From: Polydactylus sextarius
Taxonomy: Eukaryota > Chordata > Actinopteri > Polynemidae
DNA length: 64,000 nucleotides
NCBI GenBank assembly: GCA_016801845.1
Contig: CM028927.1
Location: forward strand, 248,001-312,000
Direction: 5' to 3'
Part shown: positions 22,981 through 34,600 of the stretch, in pieces
How positions within the stretch are numbered: position 1 is the stretch's first letter
Layout: each line of letters starts with the position of its first letter
The notes under the pieces: model-generated
Databases searched by the model: none
What the model was told of the DNA's origin: nothing
What the model saw: only the letters and a program-made list of their open reading frames with translations
Made by a program: the position numbers and the translations under genes

Positions 22981-24350
22981 CTCTACCAGTTTGTATGCCT
23001 CTCTCTGCTGGTGGATGTCACCCTGTTGGAAAGCAAACTTTTTCTGATTGAGGATGTTCTTAAGAGATTTATTAACCCAGGCCTTATTGTTTTGGTACAA
23101 TTTAATTGTCTTGCTGGGTATGATTCTCTCACAGTGTCAGTGTCAGTCAGTGCAAGCATTTTTAAAAACATCCCAGTCAGTGCGAAAGTCATTGGTACAA
23201 TTAATGTATGGCACTGTCTGTCAAGACAGCAACAACTTTGTGCTCAATTTTTCCTCTCGAGGGTTAACTGATAGACAGGGGCTAGAAGAATGCAGTTATG
23301 ATCAGAAGACCCTAGTGAGGACAATGTTTAGGATTTATAAGCCTTAAATTGTGCCTAAGCATAAATCTAGCACTTTGCCATGTCTAATTGGGCAATTTAT
23401 ATACTGGTAATAATGACCATGGGTTCTTTTAAGGCAACAAGCACTGAAATCTCCTAATATGAAATGAGGAGCATCGGGGGACTTAGTCTGCATGTACAAG
23501 TTTGACAATTGCAGCAGTAGCCTCTGCCACTTTGGCTTTAGGATGATGTAAACTACTGTCAAAAATATTTGTGGGATTTCATGTGGTAAGTAGAATGGAC
23601 ACAGTGGAATTGATAAGAATTCAATATTAGGGGCACAGATTGATTCTCTGACTAACATAGTCTTGCACCAGCGCTGACTGACATACAGGGCAACGCCCCC
23701 ACCCTGTGATTTTCTGGTCAGCTGTTCCAGTCCACCTCGATTGGGAAATCGAGGTGGATTGGCTGCCTGGAGCTATCGATTTCATACTCCCGATCCAAGC
23801 CAAGCTCTTACAACCAGGTCTCAGTCAGGGCGATTGCACCCACATTTTTATAATCCTGAATGCATTTGACATTCACTTGCAGGTTGTTGATTTTATTCCT
23901 GAGTGACTGCACATTTCTGAGGATGATTGGTGGAAGTAATAGGTGATGCAGCTCCCGTCTGCATTGCCTCTGCCACACTCCTCCTCTCCAGACCCGTTTC
24001 CTCACTTGAGGACTGCTTGACTGCTGCCAGTTGTCTCCAGGTGCAGATGGCCGCACTTGTCAATCTCCTTCCCTGCCCACACCTCTGCCAACATTTCCCA
24101 GTGAGCAGCTCCGTGCGCTAGGATTTCTGACAGAATGTTGACCGGAGTCTGTAAAGTTCCGGCTAATTTACCACATCGTATAAGGAAATCATGGCTATAC
24201 TGAAGCCTACAGTGCTGGTTACTTGCACTGAATTGTGAGGTGCTTTTTGGAAGTTCAAAACAGTTCCAGTTCCAATAATAGCAACACTCATAAGGTCCAT
24301 GATGACTGCGCATAGTTAAGAGCAATAAAAAGTGATAAAAAGACACCAGT
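22981..24350 (-). pseudogene. Rex1-like LINE 5' part: N-terminal region and APE endonuclease
   Basis: On the minus strand, 24056-23808 encodes LRNVQSLRNKINNLQ followed by IALTETWL, the APE start. Then 23658-23344 gives VVYI, SPDAPHFILGDFS and HGKVLDLCLG, the central and C-terminal endonuclease motifs. 23192-22983 is the degraded region that follows. It is the same family as 17351-19093, so the intervening LINE probably split or separated one locus. A perfect 12-bp hairpin lies at 23731-23758. Confidence 0.7.
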
Positions 24351-24459
24351 CACACAGTGGTTAGAGGGACACAAGCAAGACACACACAGACCCAGCTACT
24401 ACTGCTGGTTGCCGCAGCCAGCACCGGCTGAGATGACCCTAGGCAGACTGAATACCTGT

Positions 24460-24800
24460 TTCCAGTGCCTTCATGGGCACGCATCAGTGATATCACAGAA
24501 AGAGCCTGTGATATCATTGATGCATGCATAGACCTCTACAATATAACAATAATGAAAACAGAAAACTGTGTTGCTGCACCAGAGGTCGACCCTGATAACA
24601 ACCCTGACCGTCCATGGATACAACAGATGAAGCTGTCAGAGACTCAATATGTAATAAAGACAAATCACAATCATTTCATCAAATCTTCTTTATGTCCTGT
24701 AAGTAAATATGCAACACAGCATTTTTAATATTTTGTGCTGAAAGAATTTTAACAATTCATCAACTTATGACATTACCCACTTTTAACTAATGTTTTTCCC
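24460..24800 (+). mobile_element. Harbinger-like C-terminal/3' fragment
   Basis: The plus strand encodes RACDIIDACIDLYNITIMKTE (24492-24557), resembling the helical C-terminal end of HARBI1-type transposases, then ENCVAAPEVDPDNNPD. Positions 24530-24790 are repeated at 3480-3720. It could be the far end of the left Harbinger copy (15512-16600), separated from it by the LINE cluster. Confidence 0.5.
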
Positions 24801-24949
24801 ATCAAAATATCAATATACAACACTACATCTTACCTCTCGGTGACAGCTGAAAATGTGCCTTTGTCCTGTAGTGAAATCTTATACACCAATAATCAAAAAA
24901 GAAGAGAAGAAAAGAAAACAAATGGATCTCAGTTTAAATGTTAAATTGC

Positions 24950-25952
24950 AATTTGAGGAAATAGAACAGATTAGTATAGAATAGAATATATTTTATTATA
25001 AATAGGATATTGCTTATGAATGTTGGGATATATTTTGGAGCCATGAACAAACCCAGGCCACTTCACATCTCTGCATTGTTGATGATGTAGCTGCGTCACA
25101 TATGATCTTCACAGTCCAGAAGTAAGCCAATAATTCAATGCAGTAAACTACTTAACACTACAAATTACGCCAACCTTCACATTAATTCTGTGGAATGACT
25201 TCCTATTGACATAGTCTGATTTACTGAAGGAGCCTTAATGGGAATATGCATTTCATTTATGCAACAAATCACAACTGAAGATCCTAAAATGTAGAGGGTG
25301 TGGACCTACTGAATGTGACCAGGTAGAACAGTCAGTTTCTAGTTGTGTTGTATTAGATTATTTATATATAAAATATTATTATTGCAAAAAGTGAAACTGT
25401 ATTAGGTCTAGTCTTAACATAGGTACTGTTCATTGCTTCAAACCTTAAGTAATGACTAAAAACATTATTATTAGTGATACAGTACTATCACGCTGAACAC
25501 TAATTTCATACCTGCAATTCTGTCTGAACCAGGGAACACCACAAACATGGAGAGAAAGTGTTTAGCCCAAGGACTGAAAACATTGTTGAGATAAATTGTT
25601 GACTGCGATGAAAAACGGAAACGCTCGAACAGATAATCATGATAAAATGTCCAAATACTCTGATCACTCTCTCTCCCCAGAGAGATTTCTGCAGACAATT
25701 TGTGCTTCGATATCAGATGGTCTTTCAAAGAAACAACACTTTGTGTCTGAGAAAAGGTTCATTTAAAGAGGAGAAACTCAGGGTTAGTGGAACTAAACCT
25801 GCCAGCGAGTGGGTTAGTTTCAATGTGGTCTGTTACCGTAGAAACTGACTCAGAGTTCAGCTGAACTTGCTTTGTGAAACTTACTTAGAGTTTCTATTAA
25901 CTGAGACAACTAACCTTGAGTTTTCACTAAACCCCTTTCTGAAAGGGGCCCT
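24950..25952 (-). mobile_element. PIF-Harbinger transposase remnant, right copy
   Basis: The terminus GGGGCCCCTTTCAGAAAGGGG lies at the right end (complement of 25932-25952). The terminal 210 bp are an inverted match of 15512-15722. The minus strand 25728-25560 encodes SIWTFYHDYLFERFRFSSQSTIYL, the HARBI1 N-terminal pattern. At about 25320-25180 the VIGCID-equivalent region reads V.CCINEMHIPIKAPSVN with breaks. Confidence 0.7.
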
Positions 25953-26316
25953 TGTGTGAGTGGAGAAGAACCACTTGTAGAACTATACAGAATCGTACAT
26001 AACCCAGAGAACTGCTTAGTGTTGGGAATCGTTTTATTTTCATTTTGCAGGTGGTATTCTCACAGTGTGTTTTTAACTTTCTAATCTTTCAGTGTTCCAT
26101 GCACAAATATAAAGAACCACACCTCTGTGTTCCTGCATCTCCGTGGAAACTATCAGGTGACAGACTGACTCTTCATTGGCATTGTGAGGCTGTTAACACA
26201 TCGCTGTGATGTCATCATGCAGCATGCCACAGCAGAAGAGGATCATGGAACTTTTTTTAGGCCCTGTCCTCCTCTCTGCTCATTACTATGGCAAAAGTCA
26301 GTACCGTTTCCTAATG
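25953..26316 (-). other. rims2 3' UTR with polyadenylation signal
   Basis: This is the sequence after the rims2 stop codon, read on the minus strand. AATAAA is present at 26038-26033, about 280 bases after the stop. The UTR apparently ends against the right Harbinger remnant. Confidence 0.5.
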
Positions 26317-28618
26317 CTATGACTTGCTGCCCTCTGTTTCCTTATTGGTCAGGGGCGCCAAGGCAGGATCAACCAACGAGGTGGCAGGAAACAGTTTGAA
26401 CCAGCCTATCACCATGTTGGACAGGTCCAGGTCATCCAATAGGATCTGAGCAGCACCCATGAAGGATTTATGGTCCATCCGGCCGTAGTCGCCCCACACA
26501 ATGATCTGCAACACAACACAAAACCATGGAACGTCTGCTGGAATCACTAAGAGTCACAGAAAACCTGAGTCAGAGAATGTCAATGAGGGACCATACTGTA
26601 ATTGTCAGAAAAAGTCTGCTAGAGAACATTTGTCAGAGAATTGCAGGGTGTGTAGAACACCTTTAGGATCAGTTGGATTATTGGAACATGTTTCAACAGA
26701 ATGAGAACAGGGACCACTACTGCTTCTGCCTCCTATTGGTCAGGAAACCTGAACATGAACGAATGAGTTTTAACACACATTCAGTGTTCAGATTGTTGAT
26801 ACAGGTAAACTTAGGTATAGCACCACCTGGAGGTGATATTTAAGCAGGTTATCTGTAAAGACTTATCACATGACCAGCTGAGAAACAGGAAGTCAGTGTC
26901 TCTGCTCTTTTATCTATGATGAGCAAACTTTGAAGAGTTCATGTGTGACTAATGTTCATTTATGTTTTCACATTTGTCATGTGAAATATTTCACAGAGGT
27001 TTATTTCTAGTTGTGCTCACAGTCCCCTCGTTTTATTGTAAATTGATACATACATTCTGTGTTAAATGGAAATGAAGCGGCAACAGCTGTGATGGATTTC
27101 TCTCTGTTAGAAGCTCTGTTTTCTTAGTAATCAAATGGAAACATTCAGACAGCAGTACCATCTTCTAGACACCTGCTGTCTTTATTATTGTCATTTAAGT
27201 GTAAACACGAAGAGTGTATTGTGTGTGCATATGTGTGTGTGTGTTACCTGCAGGACTTTTCCCTCTGGATTCTCTTCAAACTGCAGTTGTTGTTGATAAA
27301 GGGGGTCAAGTGTTTTTCTCGCCAAACGAGTTCTTCTCTTCAAAATGCACTTCCCATTATCCATCAGGTACACTTTCACGTATGCAGCTGTACACACAAA
27401 CACATTGATATATTACACATACACACACAAAGTCCCCGAGAAAGTTGTTGCTGTTGAATTATCTTTCAATCAGGGTTCAGAGCTCGTCATAGTAGAAACA
27501 GCATTAGTGAAAGTTACCAACGACCTTCTTATGGCCTCAATGATGCTTGTTTCTGTACTTGTCCCGCCGAGTCATAGGGCATTTGATCCTATTACAAAGA
27601 CTAGAACATGTTGTTGGGATTAAATGCGCTGCACTACACTGGTGTCAATCATGGTTTATCACATAGATTCCAGAATGTTCATGTGAACTGAAACACTTTC
27701 TTGAATACTCCAGTTAGTCATGGAGTTCCACAGGATTCTGTCTGACCAACTTATGTATGATGTGACCAGTCCTTTTTTTTTACAGTATATGTGCATTCTT
27801 TAGGTAATATCAGCAGGAAACACCATGTTATCATCTATTATACAGATAATACTCAAATATACTTTTGTATGAAGCTGTATGAAGCCATGTCTTTCTCTTG
27901 TGATAAGGACATAAAAGCCTGAATGACTTTATATAATTTATTACCTCTAGACCAGGCATGTCAAACCTATGACACAAAAGTTTGTGTGGCTGCAGCACAA
28001 AGTTTGGCCAATCAACTGATCAGTTCAGATCAGTTATTTAAATTAGTCAAGTCTGGTGTGCTGCTGCTTGGTTGCAATAAAAACCTGCAGCCACATGGCC
28101 CTTTGTGGAATAGGTTTGACACCATTGCTCTAGATTCAGACAAAACTGAAGATACTTGGCCCTAAACATCTGAGGAAATAATTTTCTGACCCTCTGGATG
28201 ACATTAGCTTTATCCAGTTCTGCTGTGAGGAACGTGGGAGTAATCTTTGATCAGGACATGTCCTTTGTCTATTACATAAGACAAGTACAACTACTATTAT
28301 TGTTGTTGTTGTTGTTGTTGATGTCTGTAATATCCTGGTTATTACTGCACCTGTGAGTTTATAATCCACAGGTTATAAACAGTGATAATGTGTTTTCTGA
28401 TCCGATGTTGCATCTTTACGTAATGACTCATCCACCTGAGGGCCATTCCTCAGATCTATTGTAAATGTTCATGTTCACAGTGTACCATCACCTTGGTAAC
28501 CATGTTGCATTCTTACCTGGCGTGTTCTTGTTGCCTTGTTTACCCACAAGACCTCGGGCTCGAATCACCTCTACGTCCAGACGTTCCTTTCGGTACACCA
28601 TCCCAATCTGGATGTCAC
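26317..28618 (-). CDS. rims2: rims2 exons: C2B domain and C-terminus
   Basis: 28618-28517 encodes GDIQIGMVYRKERLDVEVIR. 27387-27248 encodes AYVKVYLMDNGKCILKRRTR, then LARKTLDPLYQQ. 26505-26317 encodes IIVWGDYGRMDHKSFMGAAQ, then ILLDDLDLSNMVIGWFKLFP and SLVDPALAPLT. C2B of RIM binds liprin-alpha, calcium-channel beta subunits and PI(4,5)P2. After APLT the usual Arg-Arg-Ala-Ser-Gln tail is replaced by nine other residues and a TAG. An L2 fragment sits in the 27388-28516 intron. Confidence 0.95.
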
Positions 28619-31600
28619 CTAAACAACACACAAGCAATCAGAGGAGCTGGTGTCATATGATGTCATTGGCACTGTGCTTTACATTAAACAGGTTGCCATC
28701 ATTCAGTTAATCACAACCGTAATCAGTCTGCTCCAACCAATCACATTAATGGCTGGTTTAAACACTGATGAATAACTGAGTTATTGATAAAAATTGTAAA
28801 CATTGATATACACATTGATTCACTGGTAAACGTTTGTAAGTGTAAATGTACTTGTCTAAACACAGGTATACATATACTTACATAAACTCAAACAGATAAA
28901 TAAACTTAAACTACTAAACATTTATTCAAATAAAGTTTTGATTAGTCAATACCCATGGCGGGCGTGGCCAGAGTCTGCCGCCCAGCCACCTGGGCGGGGC
29001 CTAATCCCTCTAGAAAGCCGGTGAATTGTTTGTCTGATGCCAACTTCACACCCGGAAAAATCAGCCTGATAAATAAAAACACAGAGATAAACAACAACAA
29101 ATAAAAACAAAATACTGCACATCACTGCATGGGTTAAAGAGGCATATTTTATGAATGGGCATGGTTTTATTAAAAGGGATATGTTTAAAGGGCATCTTAC
29201 GCTCCAGGTTTGGGGTCTTCGGCATCTGGGTCTCGACTTGGTTGTCGAGTGAAACGAGATTTAAACTCGATGGCCAAACCAGTCTCAATGCTTCTCTGGA
29301 CAGGAAGTCTTATCACTTTCTTCTTCTTCTCCTCCTCTGGAAGGAGACAGGGAAGAGTGAGTACCTAAAGTAGCATCATCCAGCCTACAGATGGCAGCAG
29401 AGTCATACAACTCACCCTCAGGGTTGAGCTGAGAGACACTTTGACTCTTCTTCCCTAGTCCAACCATTCCCATCATCCTCGCTCCGAAACTTGAGCGTCT
29501 CTTTTTGTCATCGTCGTCATCATCATTTCGTCCCAGTGAACAGATTTCACCACCGACGCTTGATGCTTTCTGAAGGGGAGCTCCAGGTGCTGCCACTGGT
29601 CTGCAGGGGGCAGAGGGAAAAGTTGTCAACCACCTGAGGGGCAGGGGCATACTCAAATATCCCTGTAAATCATTTAAATGGCAGGCAAGGACAGGTCACA
29701 TGGATGATGTGTCCTCATACTGTTGCTATGAGGATGGTCTGACTCTGGTCACAGTTCATTAGTTAGGCTCTTACTTTGAAGGCTCAGGTTCCTCCTCCTC
29801 TCCCTCCTCCATTGATTCACTCTTTTGCAGTGAGGTTCCGCTTTCTGTTGCTACTTCCTGTGTTCCCTCTGACCCTGCCCCCAACTCCACTGATTGGCCC
29901 TCTAGAGCCTCTGCCCGACTGTCTCGGCAAGTGAGAGGAAAGAACAGGAGCATGCAGACGAAAACATGCAAGGAAAAACAGATTGATGAAAAGTAAGTCA
30001 TGCTAACTTGCTACATAGAGGATGTTAACCTGATAAATCAGTGTGGTTAAACAGATTCTGGGAAACACTCAGCAGTAGGGGTGCTACGAGATCTCGCAAG
30101 CCTAAAATGTGATGATATTTCGCGTTTAAGTGCTAAGCTAACTCGCGGGCGCAGAGCTGAAGCCTATCAGACTGTGAGCCACTCAAACTTCCATTTGACT
30201 TGTGGGGGTCAGTAATATCTAGGTCTAGTCAGCCAGAAACTAACAAGAAGGAAAAGGGGAAGCAGCAGCCTTGTCTGTATCTGTAGATACGCAGACACAG
30301 AGTCTTCTGCATCATTGCATAGCCTGTCTGAACCCCTCTCCCTGGGCTGACATGTGACTCCCCAATTTTTGCTGTTGAAATGATGAAGAGCACACGGAGA
30401 CCACAAGGCTCTGATTTAGTGGTGCACTCGCCATGGTTCGGAACACATGTGTACCGCGGAATGGCTGTATTGTATTCTGGAACGCAATGATTGGTTGATT
30501 ATTTAATTATAACTGGTTGTATCTCCACGTAGCAGTACGTAGCAAACAGAGCAATACCACCAGAAACCGTTGGGGCAGTGTTGCACAGTATAGCTCACGT
30601 GTGACCAGTTGGAGCATAAATGAGCCTTAAGGCTTTACTCCCTTGTGGAGATCAAAGGATTTAAAAGTATTATATATAAGAATTTGAAGTTGTAAATTCA
30701 GGTATGCCTTACTGTTACTTTTTTTTTAAGATGTAATGCCCCATATTGCACCTTATTTTTTATATATGGGCATCTAGAGTTTAAAGATTTCATTAGTGTT
30801 TTGTTTTTCTAAATACTCGATGGCAAAATGTTTGGAAGTTCCAAAAAATAAATGATCCGAACCATGCCTCAAAAACTGTGACACAAGTTTTCTGATCCAT
30901 TGCACCCCTACTCTGATTGGTCCTCTACAATTACCTCATTTCCGGAATCTCGCTTTTGCCTGTTGTATTCCTTCCACAACAACAACATCACCATGTGTCT
31001 CCCTTTTAGTTCTTGTCTCAGTATTTGCAGTAAAACAATTTGTTATTCAATGTCAATCAGTTCCAATTCCAACAAATGTCTTCTCTCGGTCTCCATTGCT
31101 TGTTGTGTGTGGAGGAACAAGGCTGGGTGGTAAATAAATAATCAGAGACAGTCGATAGTCGTAACAGAGAGAAACGTAACGCAGGGGGAATTACGTTTCT
31201 TTCCGTTGTGTTTCTGCTCTGGCAGTGAATTGCTTTATGACACCCACCAGCCAACAGAGGACCTCGAAAGCATTCACGGTTGCATTGATCCGACTGCGTG
31301 TCCGCACAGTACAGTCAAAGAAGCACTATGAAGCACTACAAGCACTATGCAAAAACACATACATAACCACCACAGCTCCCTACTTTTTTGTACTCTGTGT
31401 TGACAGAGTAGTACTTTAATTACAGTTTTGCATATTGTTTTCACTTATTATTATTTAATTTAATTTTAAGAATTTATTTTATTTTAACTTTTAGAAATTT
31501 TTGTTTTAGTTTAAATTTGTGGAAAAAAGTTCAGCAGTTAAAATCTATAGTTATAAAGTTTTTAAACATTTCAAAATGCACCTCCATTGTTTGTATGAGT

Positions 31601-34600
31601 GTGTTTGTCCAGTCATATATTTTGTCATTGCATTTTGTTTTTAAAAAAAATGTTAAAATATTGTTTCTTCTCGTTCTCGTGAACCCAATATTGTGTATCG
31701 TCCTGTCTCGTGAGCTGAGTGTACACACCCCTACTCAGTGGTTAATTCTGAAGTAACAACACACGTTTGTTATTGGACATTTTTCTTTTAGTGCCAACAC
31801 GAGTCCAGACCATGGATCTGGTGGATGACACAGTATGACCAGGACTGTGGAACTTGCTGCAGGGTAAATGCCTGTTCCTACATGTCAACCACCAACTGTG
31901 TCAAAATGTGTTTCAGGTGTTGTTTGTGGTTGCTAAAGGCAGCTTTCTGTTAACATCTGTATTGTTTACATTTCACTATGCTGGATGTCTCTGGTCAACC
32001 ACACAGCTGCTCTGTGAGTTGTTCCCACTCTCACCTGATTCTGCGGGCAGGCCGAGTGTCAGAGGCATTGGACATAGCTGACACATCGCTGATGTTGCTG
32101 TCTGATGATTTGAAGGACATGCTGTCCCTCATCTGGACAGATGGACACAGAGGTGAGAGAGTGTGTGATATCATCAGTGGTGTAAGCACAGAACCGTGTC
32201 ACTGTCTGCTCACCTTTGATGGATCCTTCATCACACCTGCAGAGAGAGAACAGCACAGTTAGCTCATCGTGATGATGTGAGTAGCTGGGTTTCCATTACC
32301 CTTAGAAATGCGCAATAACTCAACAGAAAACTGGTTTTGAAAAAACTCTGAAATATGGCTAAAATATTTTTATTCTCTCATGAGGTGGTTTGCACCAAAA
32401 ACTGCACCAAACTCTCCCCATTGAAAATGAATGTGACTTGATGAAAAGCTGTTATTATGGAAAAAGGATAGGATATGGTGAAAAGCTGAACTTTTGGTGA
32501 TGCAAGTTGCTAAAAATTCATCATGGAAAAAGGATAAAATGAGGTGAAAAAGCAAATTTGCAACCCTGGGATGCAAGAATAATTTCATCATATCAAATAT
32601 CATCATCAGTTTATCTTTTTTTATATTATCAAAAAACTATTTGATGAGGAGACAAGTTGATAAAGGATAAGACAAGGTAAAAAGAATATTTTTTCAGAAG
32701 AAAATTTCTTCATAGCTTTATAGCATTGTGGCATCATAGCATTGTAGCACTGTAGCATCATCACATCACCACAGCATTGTGGCATTGTAGCATCATAGTA
32801 TTATAGCATCATCTTAGCACTGTGACATTGTAGCATTGTAGTATCATATCATCATATCATCTTATCATAGACTGCTACAGCATACTGCATCACTCTTGCA
32901 GGGGAATTGTCTAGTTTGAATAGTTATTTGAATTCTTTCTAATGGGAATACAGAGGCTGTGTAACATCCTGATGTTTTTGACATTGCTATAATTTTTCTC
33001 TCTTTGACTCTCTAGACCTTGTTTCTGATCTGAATCTTTCTCAGGATTAAAAATAATTTGATTATTGGGTTTTGATTTAATTAAATTTTGAATAACATTG
33101 AGTTTAATGTGTAATTTCGCTCTTTCAAATGTTCTTATTCTTTTTTCCTTATCGTTTTCTATGTCTTTGCATATTTTAAATTGCATATATCAATTTATTT
33201 CAAAATAGTAGAACACTGTATTTTAAATTTATTTCAAAATACAGTAGAAATTACTGAAAATTATTTTGGTAATAGTCAGGGTCACTGCGAAAAAGAATCC
33301 AGTGGAAATACCAGCAAACCTACTATGGAATTATTTTTATGAGGCTTTGAATATGAAGAAATATTCAGTGTGTGTGCCACAATTTAGTGGCGCATCCACA
33401 CTACGGCCTAATGGCAGGCGCTTTAAATTCTTTGAGACACTGTTTCGTTTCCTCAAACCTTGCGCATTCATCTTTGGCTTAAACATTAAATTATGTCAAT
33501 AACTGCGTGTTCTAAAAACCATCCTTATGGTGCTGTGGGTTGTTTGCTCGGTTGTTAACGTACGGGTCCACACATACTAACATTTTCCCATGCATTCACA
33601 TATATCTTCTGATCAGAATACAGGTGTTTATTTAAAACTGCTTTTGTAATATTTGCAGAACATTTCATGAGGTTAAAGTAATCCGACGGCTTTCAAATGT
33701 TTGCTTGCTTGTGTGCTAAGCATTTTAAAATAAAGTGCAACCTTACCATTGTCGGAGCTCATCCTAGTGTGCTCTAGGGGAGCGCGCTCACGTCTCTAGC
33801 CAGTTATATGGCTGAGAGCGTTCACAAGTGAGCGCGGTTGCGCCCTCACAAAATTAATTGACTATTTCTTTGGTTTATGTGGTAATATAGATGCATGTGC
33901 ATATTTATTATTATAGTAAAATAGGCCTGAAACAACAATGTTTGTTGAATGTATATATGGTACCATTTTAAATGTTGTTATTTGATATTGATCAATATCA
34001 GTGTGGTGGGTGGTTTGGTCCTACTAGGGCAATGTTAAGGTATCCTTGAAAAGGGCTGAGATTTTCATTCTGGGGAGAGAGGTGGTAGAGAACACATGCA
34101 TAAACTGTGGTATGCCATTACTATGCCCTCATATGAGTGAGGTTACTGTTTGTATGTTTATAATCATTTTGTACCATCTCAAAGGTTTGTGTACTCTGCC
34201 AAAACAGTGCTCTTGTATAAATCACTTTTGTATATAGTTTTTTGTTTTTGATTGTTTCCCTTTTCCTTGACCTTTTTTTTTCACTTGCGGAATATTCTGA
34301 ACTCTTGGTGGTGGAAAATAAATCCTGCGTCAACCTTAATTTTTGTGCCTGCTCCATTTTTGGTACCTCCTCCAAGACCCTTGACACTTTGACCATAATT
34401 TCAAATTCATGAAAATTATTTTGGTAATAGCCATGGTCACTGTGAACAATAATCCAGTGGAAATACTAGCAAACCTATTAAGAATGTTTTTTATGAGGTT
34501 TTTAGGCCAGTGTCAGTGTCAAAATCGATCAATCAGAATTTAGGTTGAGCCAGAATGTATCAACCACTAAATTGACCAGTCAACTGGGAGATTACAGCCC

